Source of the DNA: Chlorobiales bacterium
GTDB lineage: Bacteria > Bacteroidota > Chlorobiia > Chlorobiales > Chlorobiaceae
Direction of reading: 5' to 3'
DNA length: 11,574 nucleotides
NCBI GenBank assembly: GCA_022360355.1
Contig: JAKSCY010000771.1
Span: 1-11,574, forward strand
A program made the translations under genes and the position numbers. Below are positions 1 through 6,845 of this stretch, one piece after another; position 1 is the first letter of the stretch, and every line of letters starts with the position of its first letter. The notes below the pieces were generated by a model. It saw only the letters and a program-made list of their open reading frames with translations, had not been told where the DNA came from and did not search any database.

Positions 1-22
1 CTTGTAATATACACAAGATTCC

Positions 23-856
23 CTACAATCCAGTCACAACCTCAACGAAATACACATAGCAATACAGCAGCGGCGACATAAACATAACCGTATCAAAGCG
101 GTCGAGAACCCCACCATGGCCCGGAATCAGCGAAGAGGAATCCTTGACACCTGCATCGCGTTTGAACATCGATTCCACCAGGTCACCCAGAGGGCTTAAG
201 AGCCCTATGAAAAGACCGGCAACGAGAGCAAAATCAACACGAAGATCCGGATCAAAATAAGCTACAGCAGCAGCCCCGAAAACACTTCCTGCACACCCGG
301 AAATAAACCCTTCCCAGGTTTTATGCGGACTCAAACGCTCAAAAAATTTTCGTTTGAAAAGCTTTCCTCCAAAACGGCTCCCTCCGAAGTATGCCATACT
401 ATCCGCGGACCAGATACAAACGAACAACAAGAGAACATAGGCAAAGCCCATCGGTTCCATTTGCCTGATTTCCACCAGCGAACCGAACGCGATGTTCACA
501 TAAAGCAATGCTGTCATTGAGGCACCGATATTGACGATGCTTGACCCATCTGTCCTGAACAGCTCCAGCACAAGAAAGCACATCAGGATAATCAGGAAAA
601 GAATCCAGGGCTCGACAACCGGTAAAAAAAAATTCAACTGCACAGCAAACGAAAATAACAGAAACAGAGACAACGCCGGAGGGGCTGACCGGGCAGAAAG
701 AAGCCTGTGAAATTCATTGACCGCACACAGCACACAGACAAGCATCAAAACAAAAAAATACCCTCCCCCCATCCAGGTAAACCAGACAATCAGAGGAATA
801 CCCAGCATACCCACCACGATTCTCTGCTGCAAATTTGAAATACCTGCTCCTGCCAT
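23..856 (-). CDS. cdsA: Phosphatidate cytidylyltransferase (CDP-diglyceride synthase)
   Basis: This 277-residue integral inner-membrane enzyme converts phosphatidic acid and CTP into CDP-diacylglycerol, the precursor of all phospholipid head groups. The sequence shows many hydrophobic segments (about residues 13-45, 63-98, 110-128, 138-156, 186-200, 208-222 and 256-273). Near the C-terminus is the diagnostic CdsA signature at residues 221-255: SPLGDLVES, then FKRDAGVKD, then the PGHGGVLDRFD block that carries metal- and substrate-binding aspartates. The conserved SADSMAYFGG (150-159) and SPHKTWEG (176-183) stretches are also present. Length is normal for the family. The ATG at 856 is followed at once by a plausible cytoplasmic N-terminus, and it lies about 30 bases downstream of a predicted transcription start. 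The stop is TAG at 23-25. The gene follows the CPBP protease on the same strand after a 188-base gap. Identification is secure from the signature. Confidence 0.97.
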   Translation of the reverse strand: MAGAGISNLQQRIVVGMLGIPLIVWFTWMGGGYFFVLMLVCVLCAVNEFHRLLSARSAPPALSLFLLFSFAVQLNFFLPVVEPWILFLIILMCFLVLELFRTDGSSIVNIGASMTALLYVNIAFGSLVEIRQMEPMGFAYVLLLFVCIWSADSMAYFGGSRFGGKLFKRKFFERLSPHKTWEGFISGCAGSVFGAAAVAYFDPDLRVDFALVAGLFIGLLSPLGDLVESMFKRDAGVKDSSSLIPGHGGVLDRFDTVMFMSPLLYCYVYFVEVVTGL

Positions 857-892
857 AGTTCTGTCATTCTTGCCTTAGCGTACAGCTTTTAA

Positions 893-921
893 AGTATAGC
901 GAGAGATACCACACAAGCCAA
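893..921 (-). promoter_or_regulatory. Predicted sigma-70-type promoter of cdsA
   Basis: On the minus strand a -35 box TTGGCT (916-921, four of six consensus positions) is separated by exactly 17 bases from a -10 box TATACT (893-898, five of six). Transcription would start near 886 and give cdsA a leader of about 30 bases. This suggests cdsA can be expressed independently of the upstream protease gene. The call rests on pattern matching only. Confidence 0.5.
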
Positions 922-1044
922 AAATGTATTTTTGTTTATCGTTTCAGATTTCACCGGGTTGTCCGAAGATGGCTATTTCGAACGAATTTGCCAACCCGAC
1001 ACTGCTACTAATTATACACCGACTCTCCAACCCGACTTCGCCAT

Positions 1045-1980
1045 TCACCCTTCGCCGCCACTTATTGCACCGGCAGGAAACAGTCTGTTGAAACGACGAA
1101 ACACAAGCGAAAACAACAGAAGAGAAATTCCGACAGAAAGCAGACCAAAAACAGTTGCTGCACCTGACATTTCCATACCATCCGACATATCAGGATTGGT
1201 TCGCCGCACCTGCAACACGGCAAGCGACAAAAAATTGTTGCAGAAATGAACCATAACCGGCACAAAAAGATTCTGTGTTTTATAGTATACATATCCCAGA
1301 TACCAGCCCATGAGTGTCAGAGGTACAAGATTGGCAGGACTCAGGTGAAAAAGACCGAACACAAAACCTGTAAACAAAATGCCCCTGACAGGAGAGAGTG
1401 AATCCATATAGTTTTTCTGGATATAACCCCGAAAAAAAATCTCCTCGCAGACCGCAGGAACCACGGCAACAACAACGGTGACAATGATGAATTCGCTCGC
1501 AGAATCAGCCCCGGCAAGAAACATCAGAAAATGTTCGAGCCGTTCCTGGCTATCAATGAGACCCCTGCCAAACGTGCCAAGATGCGAAAGGAGGTAACCG
1601 ATAAACTCCATCACACCATACATAAACGGTTGCAACAGCACTACTCCCATAACGGCAAGGATCATTCCGGGTTGTTGCTTGTGCAACCGTATACCGAGAA
1701 ACTCGAGATTGTCTTTTGAAAAAGGCATCTTGCTTCGTGTATGAACTCCCGCAAGGAAAAAAACCGGCAGACAGAGCAGCAGAACCTGACCGGCCACCTG
1801 AACAATCCGGATTGCAGGCAGTACATCCGGGGTAAACCAAGCCATTGAATCTTCAGCTTCCGTTCCCTGCAGCACCAATGACATCATTACCCCGCCAAAC
1901 AGGGGATACAGCACAAGCGCAACCAGCAAGACAACACTGGTCCAGTAAAAAACTGCACTTCTTCTTGTCAGAACATACAT
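1045..1980 (-). CDS. CPBP-family intramembrane metalloprotease (CAAX prenyl protease-like)
   Basis: This is a polytopic membrane protein of the CPBP/Abi family, whose members are intramembrane proteases related to eukaryotic Rce1. The three family motifs are present, numbered from the TTG at 1986: EEIFFR (181-186), FGLFH (210-214) and HFCNN (247-251). They supply the catalytic glutamates, histidines and asparagine. Hydrophobic segments lie at about 13-40, 60-81, 107-135, 165-180, 203-212, 219-236, 241-260 and 280-297. The frame could begin at TTG 1986 (313 residues), but I prefer the ATG two codons later at 1980 (311 residues). The nearby sequence has only weak Shine-Dalgarno character. The natural substrate cannot be told; many bacterial CPBP proteins act in peptide maturation, immunity or protein processing. 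It precedes cdsA on the same strand and is divergent from the glycan locus. Confidence 0.9.
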   Translation of the reverse strand: MYVLTRRSAVFYWTSVVLLVALVLYPLFGGVMMSLVLQGTEAEDSMAWFTPDVLPAIRIVQVAGQVLLLCLPVFFLAGVHTRSKMPFSKDNLEFLGIRLHKQQPGMILAVMGVVLLQPFMYGVMEFIGYLLSHLGTFGRGLIDSQERLEHFLMFLAGADSASEFIIVTVVVAVVPAVCEEIFFRGYIQKNYMDSLSPVRGILFTGFVFGLFHLSPANLVPLTLMGWYLGYVYYKTQNLFVPVMVHFCNNFLSLAVLQVRRTNPDMSDGMEMSGAATVFGLLSVGISLLLFSLVFRRFNRLFPAGAISGGEG

Positions 1981-1998
1981 CTTCAATCTGTTTTGGAC

Positions 1999-2004
1999 AT
2001 TATA
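1999..2004 (-). promoter_or_regulatory. Candidate -10 element for the CPBP protease gene
   Basis: The minus strand reads a perfect TATAAT at 1999-2004. No good -35 box lies 16-18 bases upstream; TTATCC is the best at 17. Transcription starting near 1992 would leave a leader of only about 12 bases before the ATG at 1980, too short for a normal Shine-Dalgarno element. The site is weakly supported. Confidence 0.3.
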
Positions 2005-2049
2005 TGAGAACTTCCGGTTCCGGATAAATTATTACTTCTTTCCCTGCTT

Positions 2050-2780
2050 AAAAATCAAACTGAAAGCTCTACATTGGCCGGATTGAAAGAAATAACGGGG
2101 CAATCCAGAGGAAAATACACCTGCTTTGTCGATCAGGATAGTTACTGGTATCCGGACAAACCTGAACAACAAATCAGCCTTACTTTTCCTTCCTGCCGAA
2201 AGTGCATGGTACGTTCAACGGTTGATATTGTTGAAAAAGGAAACCAGAAAAGACAGGCTGTCTATGACCGGTATTTTCCAGAACGTATCGTGCATGAAAC
2301 CCTGCTCAAAGAAAACATCCCCTACTCGTCCCCCTTATTTACAAGGACATATTCAGGAAAATTGGAGGATTCGACTCGAATGTGCAGCCGCACGATGACT
2401 TGGACATATATCTGAGAATTGCTCTTTCCAGTTACCCGATCCACCACCATAAAACCCGGCCTGTTTCAACCTGGAGAGCCCATAATTTCAATGAATCAAA
2501 AAAAATCATTACCATTATCGAAAGCCTTGACATCAGGAAAACACTTGAACTGAACTGTCTCCTCGACACCATCGCAAAAAATCACTGGCTGCTTTTTAAA
2601 AAGCAAAGATACCGGTTGCTCAGAAAACATATTCTTCACGACCGTTACCAACTCATGGAATATGCACATCACGCCCCCCGGGAACACACAGGCAACGTGC
2701 GGATAAACAAAACACTGCTTAAATCAATACGCCGTTATGTTCATTCATGCTTCCTTAACGGATCACAGACAAAGGGATGA
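2050..2780 (+). pseudogene. GT2-family glycosyltransferase remnant, truncated at the N-terminus and frameshifted
   Basis: Two adjacent reading frames together give one GT2-like protein. The first (about 2053-2334) reads NQTESSTLAGLKEITGQSRG and then FVDQDSYWYPDKPEQQ. This matches the GT2 region where a GLKEA-GKY stretch leads to the metal-binding DxD; here DQD is encoded at 2131-2139. The second frame (from about 2334) continues YKDIFRKIGGFDSN and PHDDLDIYLRIA, the usual acceptor and catalytic segment with its ED/DD pair, and ends at TGA 2778-2780. Adding one base in the run of five C at 2330-2334 joins the frames and reads SSPLIYKDIF. The usual first 60-70 residues (the VIPTYN and DDGS blocks) are absent; the open frame reaches only to a stop at 2005-2007. 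Its last codon overlaps the next gene in an ATGA. Likely a decayed sugar transferase of this locus. A sequencing error could explain the frameshift but not the missing N-terminus. Confidence 0.72.
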
Positions 2781-3814
2781 TAAAAATACTTTGCCTGCAC
2801 ATCGCAAAAAACCAGGCCAGTTACCACTACAGGGTTGAACAGCTTCTCGGCTATTGGAATGAATATGATATCGAATTGCACCCTGTAACCATAGTCGGGA
2901 AAAAATATGGATCAAAAATCAAACTGGCACTTCAAAGCCGACATTATGATTTTGTGTGGCTGCAGCGCAAAACCCTGTCCCCCTTTATTGTCAATATCAT
3001 TACAAACCGCACAAGACTCATTTATGATTTCGATGACGCCCTGTACACAAGACAGACAGGTCACGGCGGAAAACTCAAAGACAAGCATCCCGGCTCACAG
3101 CAGACAATAAAGCGCATGAATCATATTCTGAAAAAATCCAGCCTCATTTTCGCCGGCAGCAAAGCACTTGCGAGATATGCGGAAATATATAACCCCGGAA
3201 ACGTTCACCTGTTACCGACAGCACTCGAAAAACCGGGCACGTCTGTGCCTGGCAATGCCATACAGAACCGTATTACCATCGGCTGGATCGGCAGCATCGG
3301 TAATCTGCCCTATCTTGAATTGATTGATGAAGCTGCTGCTGAAATGCAGAAAAAATTCCCTGGTGCCAGCTTCTCCGTCATGAGCGGAAAACCCCCTGAA
3401 AACCTGAAAACCCGCTGGAATTTTGTCCCCTGGTCCGCTGAAACCGAACACGCATGGCTGCAATCCATAGATATAGGGATCATGCCTTTGATCGATGATG
3501 AGTGGAGCAGGGGCAAGTGCGCATTTAAACTGTTGCAGTACATGTCACACCAAAAGCCCGTCATCGCTTCTGCTGTCGGCGCCAATATGTCAACTGTACA
3601 ACATGGTGAAAACGGTTTTTTGGCAACAACAACCGCTGAATGGTGCCGGGCACTTGAAGCCCTGATCAGTAACAGGGCATTGAGACATCGTATGGGGCAG
3701 GAAAGCCTGCATATTTTTGAAACCCGCTTTGAACGAAGTATCATTCAGGAAAAGATTGCGTCAATTGTCAGGAGCTGCATCTGCTGTTCTCCCGGCTGCA
3801 ACGGGAAATCATGA
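2777..3814 (+). CDS. Glycosyltransferase, GT4/GT1 superfamily (GT-B fold)
   Basis: This 345-residue cytoplasmic protein has the two-domain GT-B pattern. The N-terminal half has an alternating beta/alpha start, FVWLQRK (59-65) and the YDFDDALY block (83-90), typical of one subgroup of GT4 enzymes. The C-terminal half has IGWIGS (168-173), the usual start of the nucleotide-sugar-binding domain. It continues with DIGIMPLIDDEWSRGKCAFK (232-251), LLQYMSHQKPVIAS and GENGFL (277-282). In this subgroup the classic E-x7-E motif is replaced by the GKCAFKLLQYM stretch. It probably transfers a sugar onto the growing LPS or surface glycan; donor and acceptor cannot be told. The ATG at 2777 overlaps the stop of the broken GT2 gene (ATGA) and follows an AAAGGG directly, so spacing to a ribosome site is poor. 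The C-terminal tail is unusually cysteine-rich (CICCSPGC). The next gene starts 7 bases after the stop. Confidence 0.9.
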   Translation: MIKILCLHIAKNQASYHYRVEQLLGYWNEYDIELHPVTIVGKKYGSKIKLALQSRHYDFVWLQRKTLSPFIVNIITNRTRLIYDFDDALYTRQTGHGGKLKDKHPGSQQTIKRMNHILKKSSLIFAGSKALARYAEIYNPGNVHLLPTALEKPGTSVPGNAIQNRITIGWIGSIGNLPYLELIDEAAAEMQKKFPGASFSVMSGKPPENLKTRWNFVPWSAETEHAWLQSIDIGIMPLIDDEWSRGKCAFKLLQYMSHQKPVIASAVGANMSTVQHGENGFLATTTAEWCRALEALISNRALRHRMGQESLHIFETRFERSIIQEKIASIVRSCICCSPGCNGKS

Positions 3815-3821
3815 GACCCTG

Positions 3822-4892
3822 ATGAATATTCTTTTTATCAACAGCGCAAGGAGCTGGGGCGGCACTGAAAAATGGACACGCATGGCTGCAGAGTCCCTCG
3901 CAGATAATAATAAGGTCCGTTTGGTCTACAGGAAAAATATTGTCGGGAACACCTTCACTATCACAAAATATCGCCTCCCCTGCATCAGTCATATCGACAT
4001 GTACTCGCTTGTCCGGATCATACAGATCATAAAAAAAGAAAACATCGAGATTCTTGTCCCCACCAAACGCAAGGATTACGTCCTTGCAGGCATTGCCTCA
4101 AAACTATGCGGAACCGGAAATGTTCTGCGGCTCGGCATAACAAGGCGGCTGAAGATCCCGGTCTTTCACAAGTTTGTCTACCACACACTGGCAGACGGTA
4201 TCATAGTAAATGCAAAAAAAATCAAGGACGAGCTGATGCATTCCCGGTTTATGGACAACGGGAAGATCCGGGTCATCTATAATGGGCTCGATACAGAAAA
4301 CATTGACCATATGAGCCGTCCTGCTGCAGAAAAACCATATGCATTTACGATCACGGCCGCCGGGGCTCTTACTTCCCGCAAGGGTTTTGACTTCCTGATC
4401 CGGGGCTTCTCCCGGTTTCTCGTTCTCCTTCCCGGTGTGGATGCAGGTCTCGTTATCATGGGAGATGGCGCCGAGAAAAAAACATTCCGTGCACTTGCCG
4501 AAGCCCTGAACATCGATGACCGCGTGGAATTCACCGGATTCCTGCAAAACCCTTTTCCCCGCCTCGCTTCAAGTGATGTTTTTGCCATGACCTCAACTAA
4601 TGAAGGAATACCCAACGCCCTTCTCGAAGCAATGTATCTCGGAAACGCACCGGTCAGCACTCGTGCAGGAGGATCGGCAGAGGCTATCTGCAACGGAGAA
4701 AACGGGTTCCTTCTGGATTACGGTGATGAAGAAAAACTCGCGGAAGTGCTGATTGAACTCTACAGAAACCCTGATCTGAGGGATAAAATTGCCGCCAAAG
4801 CTGCCGAACGGGTCAGGGAACAGTTCTCTATCCGCGCAATGGAAAAAGGCATCACTGCGTTTCTTGGAGATATCCTGTCAAAAAAATCATGA
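3822..4892 (+). CDS. GT4-family glycosyltransferase (paralogue of the gene at 5763)
   Basis: This 356-residue GT-B enzyme probably adds a sugar during LPS core or surface-glycan synthesis at the inner face of the cytoplasmic membrane. The N-terminus MNILFINSARSWGGTEKW (1-18) holds the glycine-rich acceptor-side loop. The C-terminal donor domain has GALTSRKGFD (181-190), VIMGDG (211-216), VEFTGFL (235-241) and the classic E-x7-E motif EGIPNALLE (261-269), followed by GGSAEAI and GENGFLL. The open frame extends back to 3717, but I place the start at ATG 3822. There the sequence aligns with the starts of the paralogues at 5763 and 6842, and it leaves a 7-base gap instead of a 98-base overlap with the previous gene. 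Over the first 160 residues an ungapped hand comparison with the 5763 gene gives about half identical. The gene ends in TGA within a TCATGA shared with the convergent yrbL-like gene. Sugar specificity is unknown. Confidence 0.93.
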   Translation: MNILFINSARSWGGTEKWTRMAAESLADNNKVRLVYRKNIVGNTFTITKYRLPCISHIDMYSLVRIIQIIKKENIEILVPTKRKDYVLAGIASKLCGTGNVLRLGITRRLKIPVFHKFVYHTLADGIIVNAKKIKDELMHSRFMDNGKIRVIYNGLDTENIDHMSRPAAEKPYAFTITAAGALTSRKGFDFLIRGFSRFLVLLPGVDAGLVIMGDGAEKKTFRALAEALNIDDRVEFTGFLQNPFPRLASSDVFAMTSTNEGIPNALLEAMYLGNAPVSTRAGGSAEAICNGENGFLLDYGDEEKLAEVLIELYRNPDLRDKIAAKAAERVREQFSIRAMEKGITAFLGDILSKKS

Positions 4893-5492
4893 CCGCACAC
4901 GGCTCAAAAGGCCTTGCAATAAGGGACTATGCGAAAAGTCGCGTTGAAGATGGCAAACAAACTTCCGCCATTTCCTGGACAATGTTCTTTTCGCAAAAAT
5001 ATCAGAATAGTTCGCAATAGGAAGAAACTCGTTATTGCCCAATCCATCCACGAGCACAAGTTTCCCTGCATCCCGACCGTAACGCTGGTAGACAAGATTG
5101 TCAGCTTTCAGTTCCCTGACTATTATCCGTTCTTTGAAAAGATACTCCCTGAAAGCCTTCACTGCACGGCCGAGAACTTCAGCTTCCGGTGCAGCCAGAC
5201 CGGAATGCAGGTAATGCGCCATGGTTTTTGATATTTCACCGTCAAAATCCCTGGGAAGACTGAAAACAGCTCCTTCTCCCGCAGAAGTCAACACTGTTCC
5301 GAAACTTTTCGCCATCATATCCCAGGACACCTGTCTTTTCTCACACAGACGATAGTGTTTCAACTCTTCAGAAACTATCGAACAATTTTTTGTGTAAACG
5401 ACCTTAATGCATTTTCCTCCATCCCTTGGATGCTCATAACAAAGTCTCGATGAACCTTTTCCGATCAACCGGGCATCTGTAATATCAATCAT
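4887..5492 (-). CDS. yrbL: YrbL-family protein (kinase-like, PhoP-network family)
   Basis: This 201-residue soluble protein matches the YrbL family, known in enterobacteria as a PhoP-regulated protein of unclear function with a remote protein-kinase fold. Visible features are a glycine-loop-like LIGKGSSR (9-16), CYEHP (18-22) and KCIKVVY (27-33) with a candidate ATP-binding lysine at 30. It also has VRELKADN (125-132) where kinases have HRDLKxxN, and LVDGLGNNEFLPIA (147-160) where kinases have DFG. The catalytic aspartate is glutamate here, so activity is doubtful; E. coli YrbL, as I recall it, also departs from the canonical kinase residues at this point. A GTG at 5519 is possible, but ATG 5492 is better: GGAAGA lies six bases upstream (5499-5504), and E. 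coli YrbL starts at the same place relative to the glycine loop. It is the only minus-strand gene in the glycan locus, convergent with the preceding GT4 and overlapping it by six bases. A link to LPS phosphorylation is inference. Confidence 0.85.
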   Translation of the reverse strand: MIDITDARLIGKGSSRLCYEHPRDGGKCIKVVYTKNCSIVSEELKHYRLCEKRQVSWDMMAKSFGTVLTSAGEGAVFSLPRDFDGEISKTMAHYLHSGLAAPEAEVLGRAVKAFREYLFKERIIVRELKADNLVYQRYGRDAGKLVLVDGLGNNEFLPIANYSDIFAKRTLSRKWRKFVCHLQRDFSHSPLLQGLLSRVRS

Positions 5493-5762
5493 GTCAAATC
5501 TTCCGGCAGAAAAATTCACATACGTTTAACAAAAATCCCTTAATAATTCAAAAAATTTTCATATAAACAAAGCCTTGGCATTCAAAAAACAACCCCTTTG
5601 GAAATACCGGATAACGATAACTTTGTATACGCAATGGCTTTTTCACTACCGGCGGATCATGAGATTACAAATGGTGTTCAACACTATCCGATCCAGTTTT
5701 ATTAATCCCGGGTCTATGCTATTTTTATCCTGGCGTCAACGATGTATCAAACACAACCGCTC
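5493..5762 (+). other. AT-rich divergent intergenic region between yrbL and the downstream glycosyltransferase operon
   Basis: This 270-base stretch separates the divergent yrbL and GT4 genes and should hold promoters for both. The part at 5521-5600 is rich in A/T runs. I could not pick a convincing -35/-10 pair on either strand. One short frame (about 5538-5709) reads a protein-like string including DNDNFVYAMAFSLPAD and then QHYPIQFY before TAA. It has no good start and no family I recognise, so it may be a gene remnant or chance. Confidence 0.4.
5499..5504 (-). promoter_or_regulatory. Ribosome-binding site that sets the yrbL start
   Basis: The minus strand reads GGAAGA, six bases before the ATG at 5492. 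This is the clearest Shine-Dalgarno sequence near the gene's 5' end and favours ATG 5492 over the in-frame GTG at 5519. Confidence 0.55.
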
Positions 5763-6845
5763 ATGAATGTACTCTTCATGAATTCAGCCCGCGCGTGGGG
5801 AGGAAATGAAAAATGGGTACGTCTTGCCGCAACTGCATTAAACCGAAAAAACAATGTTTTTCTGGCTTACCGCAAGGACATTGTTGGAGACCGCTTCGCC
5901 GTTCCGAAAATACGTCTACCCTTCCGCCACGAAGCTGACATTGAAACCATCGCCAAGCTGATCTCATTTGTAAAAAAACACGATATCGAGGTTCTTATCC
6001 CTTCAAAGCAAAAGGATTACGCTCTCGCCGGACTTGTGAGCCGCGCATGCGGATGCCTCAACGTGCTACGCCTCGGGATCGTTAGAGATTTGAAAAAAAA
6101 TCCCCTCTCCGCCTTTGTTTTCAACAAACTTGCCGACGGGATTATTGTCAATGCCGAACCGATAAAAAAAAAGCTGCTTGAATCAGGCTTCAGGGAACCT
6201 GAAAGAATACGGGTTATCTACAACGGGATTGACCATGAAGAGATTATCGGGCTGGCGGAAAAACAGGAAATACAACTCCCTTTCAACTTCATTGTAACGA
6301 CAATGGGTGAACTGAGTCCCAGAAAGGGAATCGACACGCTCATCAGAGGCTTTGCCAGGTTTATCGCTCACCCGTCTGTTCAAAATGCGGGAGTTATCAT
6401 CATAGGAGAAGGGAACCTGCAGAAAGAACTGCAAGGGCTCGCAAAGTCGCTCCATATTGAAAAACATGTTATCTTTACAGGCTTCCTCGATAACCCATAC
6501 CCGTTTCTTTCTGCCAGCAATGTTTTCGCAATGACATCCCGGAACGAAGGCATATCCAATGCGCTGCTTGAAGCCGCTCTCCTGAACAACGCGATCATAA
6601 GCACCATGGCGGGAGGAGGCATTGCCTCGGTAATCAGTGAAGGGAAAAACGGTTTTCTTCTTGAATACGGGGATGAAGAAAGACTTGCGACTCTTCTGCT
6701 GAAACTCCATGCAAACCCTGAACTGACGAAAAAAACAGCGACCGAAGCATACCGCACAGTAACGAAAATGTTTTCACTCCCGCAAATGACCGAGGAGATC
6801 ATCTCATTCTGCAATGATCTCCAGAAAAGCAAAAAACGTCAATGA
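5763..6845 (+). CDS. GT4-family glycosyltransferase (paralogue of the gene at 3822)
   Basis: This 360-residue GT-B enzyme probably acts in the same glycan pathway as its neighbours. It begins MNVLFMNSARAWGGNEKW (1-18). The donor-binding half has MGELSPRKGID (181-191), VIIIGEG (211-217), VIFTGFL (236-242) and the E-x7-E motif EGISNALLE (262-270), then GKNGFLLEYGDE (294-305). An in-frame ATG at 5742 would add seven residues. I prefer 5763 because it aligns exactly with the starts of both paralogues; neither start has a clear ribosome site. Shared blocks such as VLRLGI, LADGIIVNA and IRVIYNG make it a close sibling of the 3822 protein. It is first of three tightly packed genes: its TGA overlaps the next ATG in an ATGA at 6842-6845, implying translational coupling. 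The duplicated pair may add the same sugar at different positions or may have diverged in linkage. Confidence 0.93.
   Translation: MNVLFMNSARAWGGNEKWVRLAATALNRKNNVFLAYRKDIVGDRFAVPKIRLPFRHEADIETIAKLISFVKKHDIEVLIPSKQKDYALAGLVSRACGCLNVLRLGIVRDLKKNPLSAFVFNKLADGIIVNAEPIKKKLLESGFREPERIRVIYNGIDHEEIIGLAEKQEIQLPFNFIVTTMGELSPRKGIDTLIRGFARFIAHPSVQNAGVIIIGEGNLQKELQGLAKSLHIEKHVIFTGFLDNPYPFLSASNVFAMTSRNEGISNALLEAALLNNAIISTMAGGGIASVISEGKNGFLLEYGDEERLATLLLKLHANPELTKKTATEAYRTVTKMFSLPQMTEEIISFCNDLQKSKKRQ

Noticed and set aside
932..1249. A 105-codon plus-strand frame between cdsA and the protease gene
   Set aside because: Most of it is antisense to the CPBP gene; composition (Pro, Thr, Asn, Arg) looks non-coding and no motif is visible.
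2126..2398. A 90-codon plus-strand frame inside the GT2 remnant
   Set aside because: It is an alternative frame of the remnant; the GT2 motifs lie in the other two frames.
3717..3821. N-terminal extension of the second GT4 protein
   Set aside because: The extra 35 residues overlap the preceding GT4 gene in another frame and have no counterpart in the paralogues, which start at the equivalent of ATG 3822.
5575..5766. A 63-codon plus-strand frame ahead of the GT4 gene at 5763
   Set aside because: It overlaps the start of the real gene, begins without a ribosome site and gives a sequence rich in Arg, Trp and Tyr with no recognisable fold.
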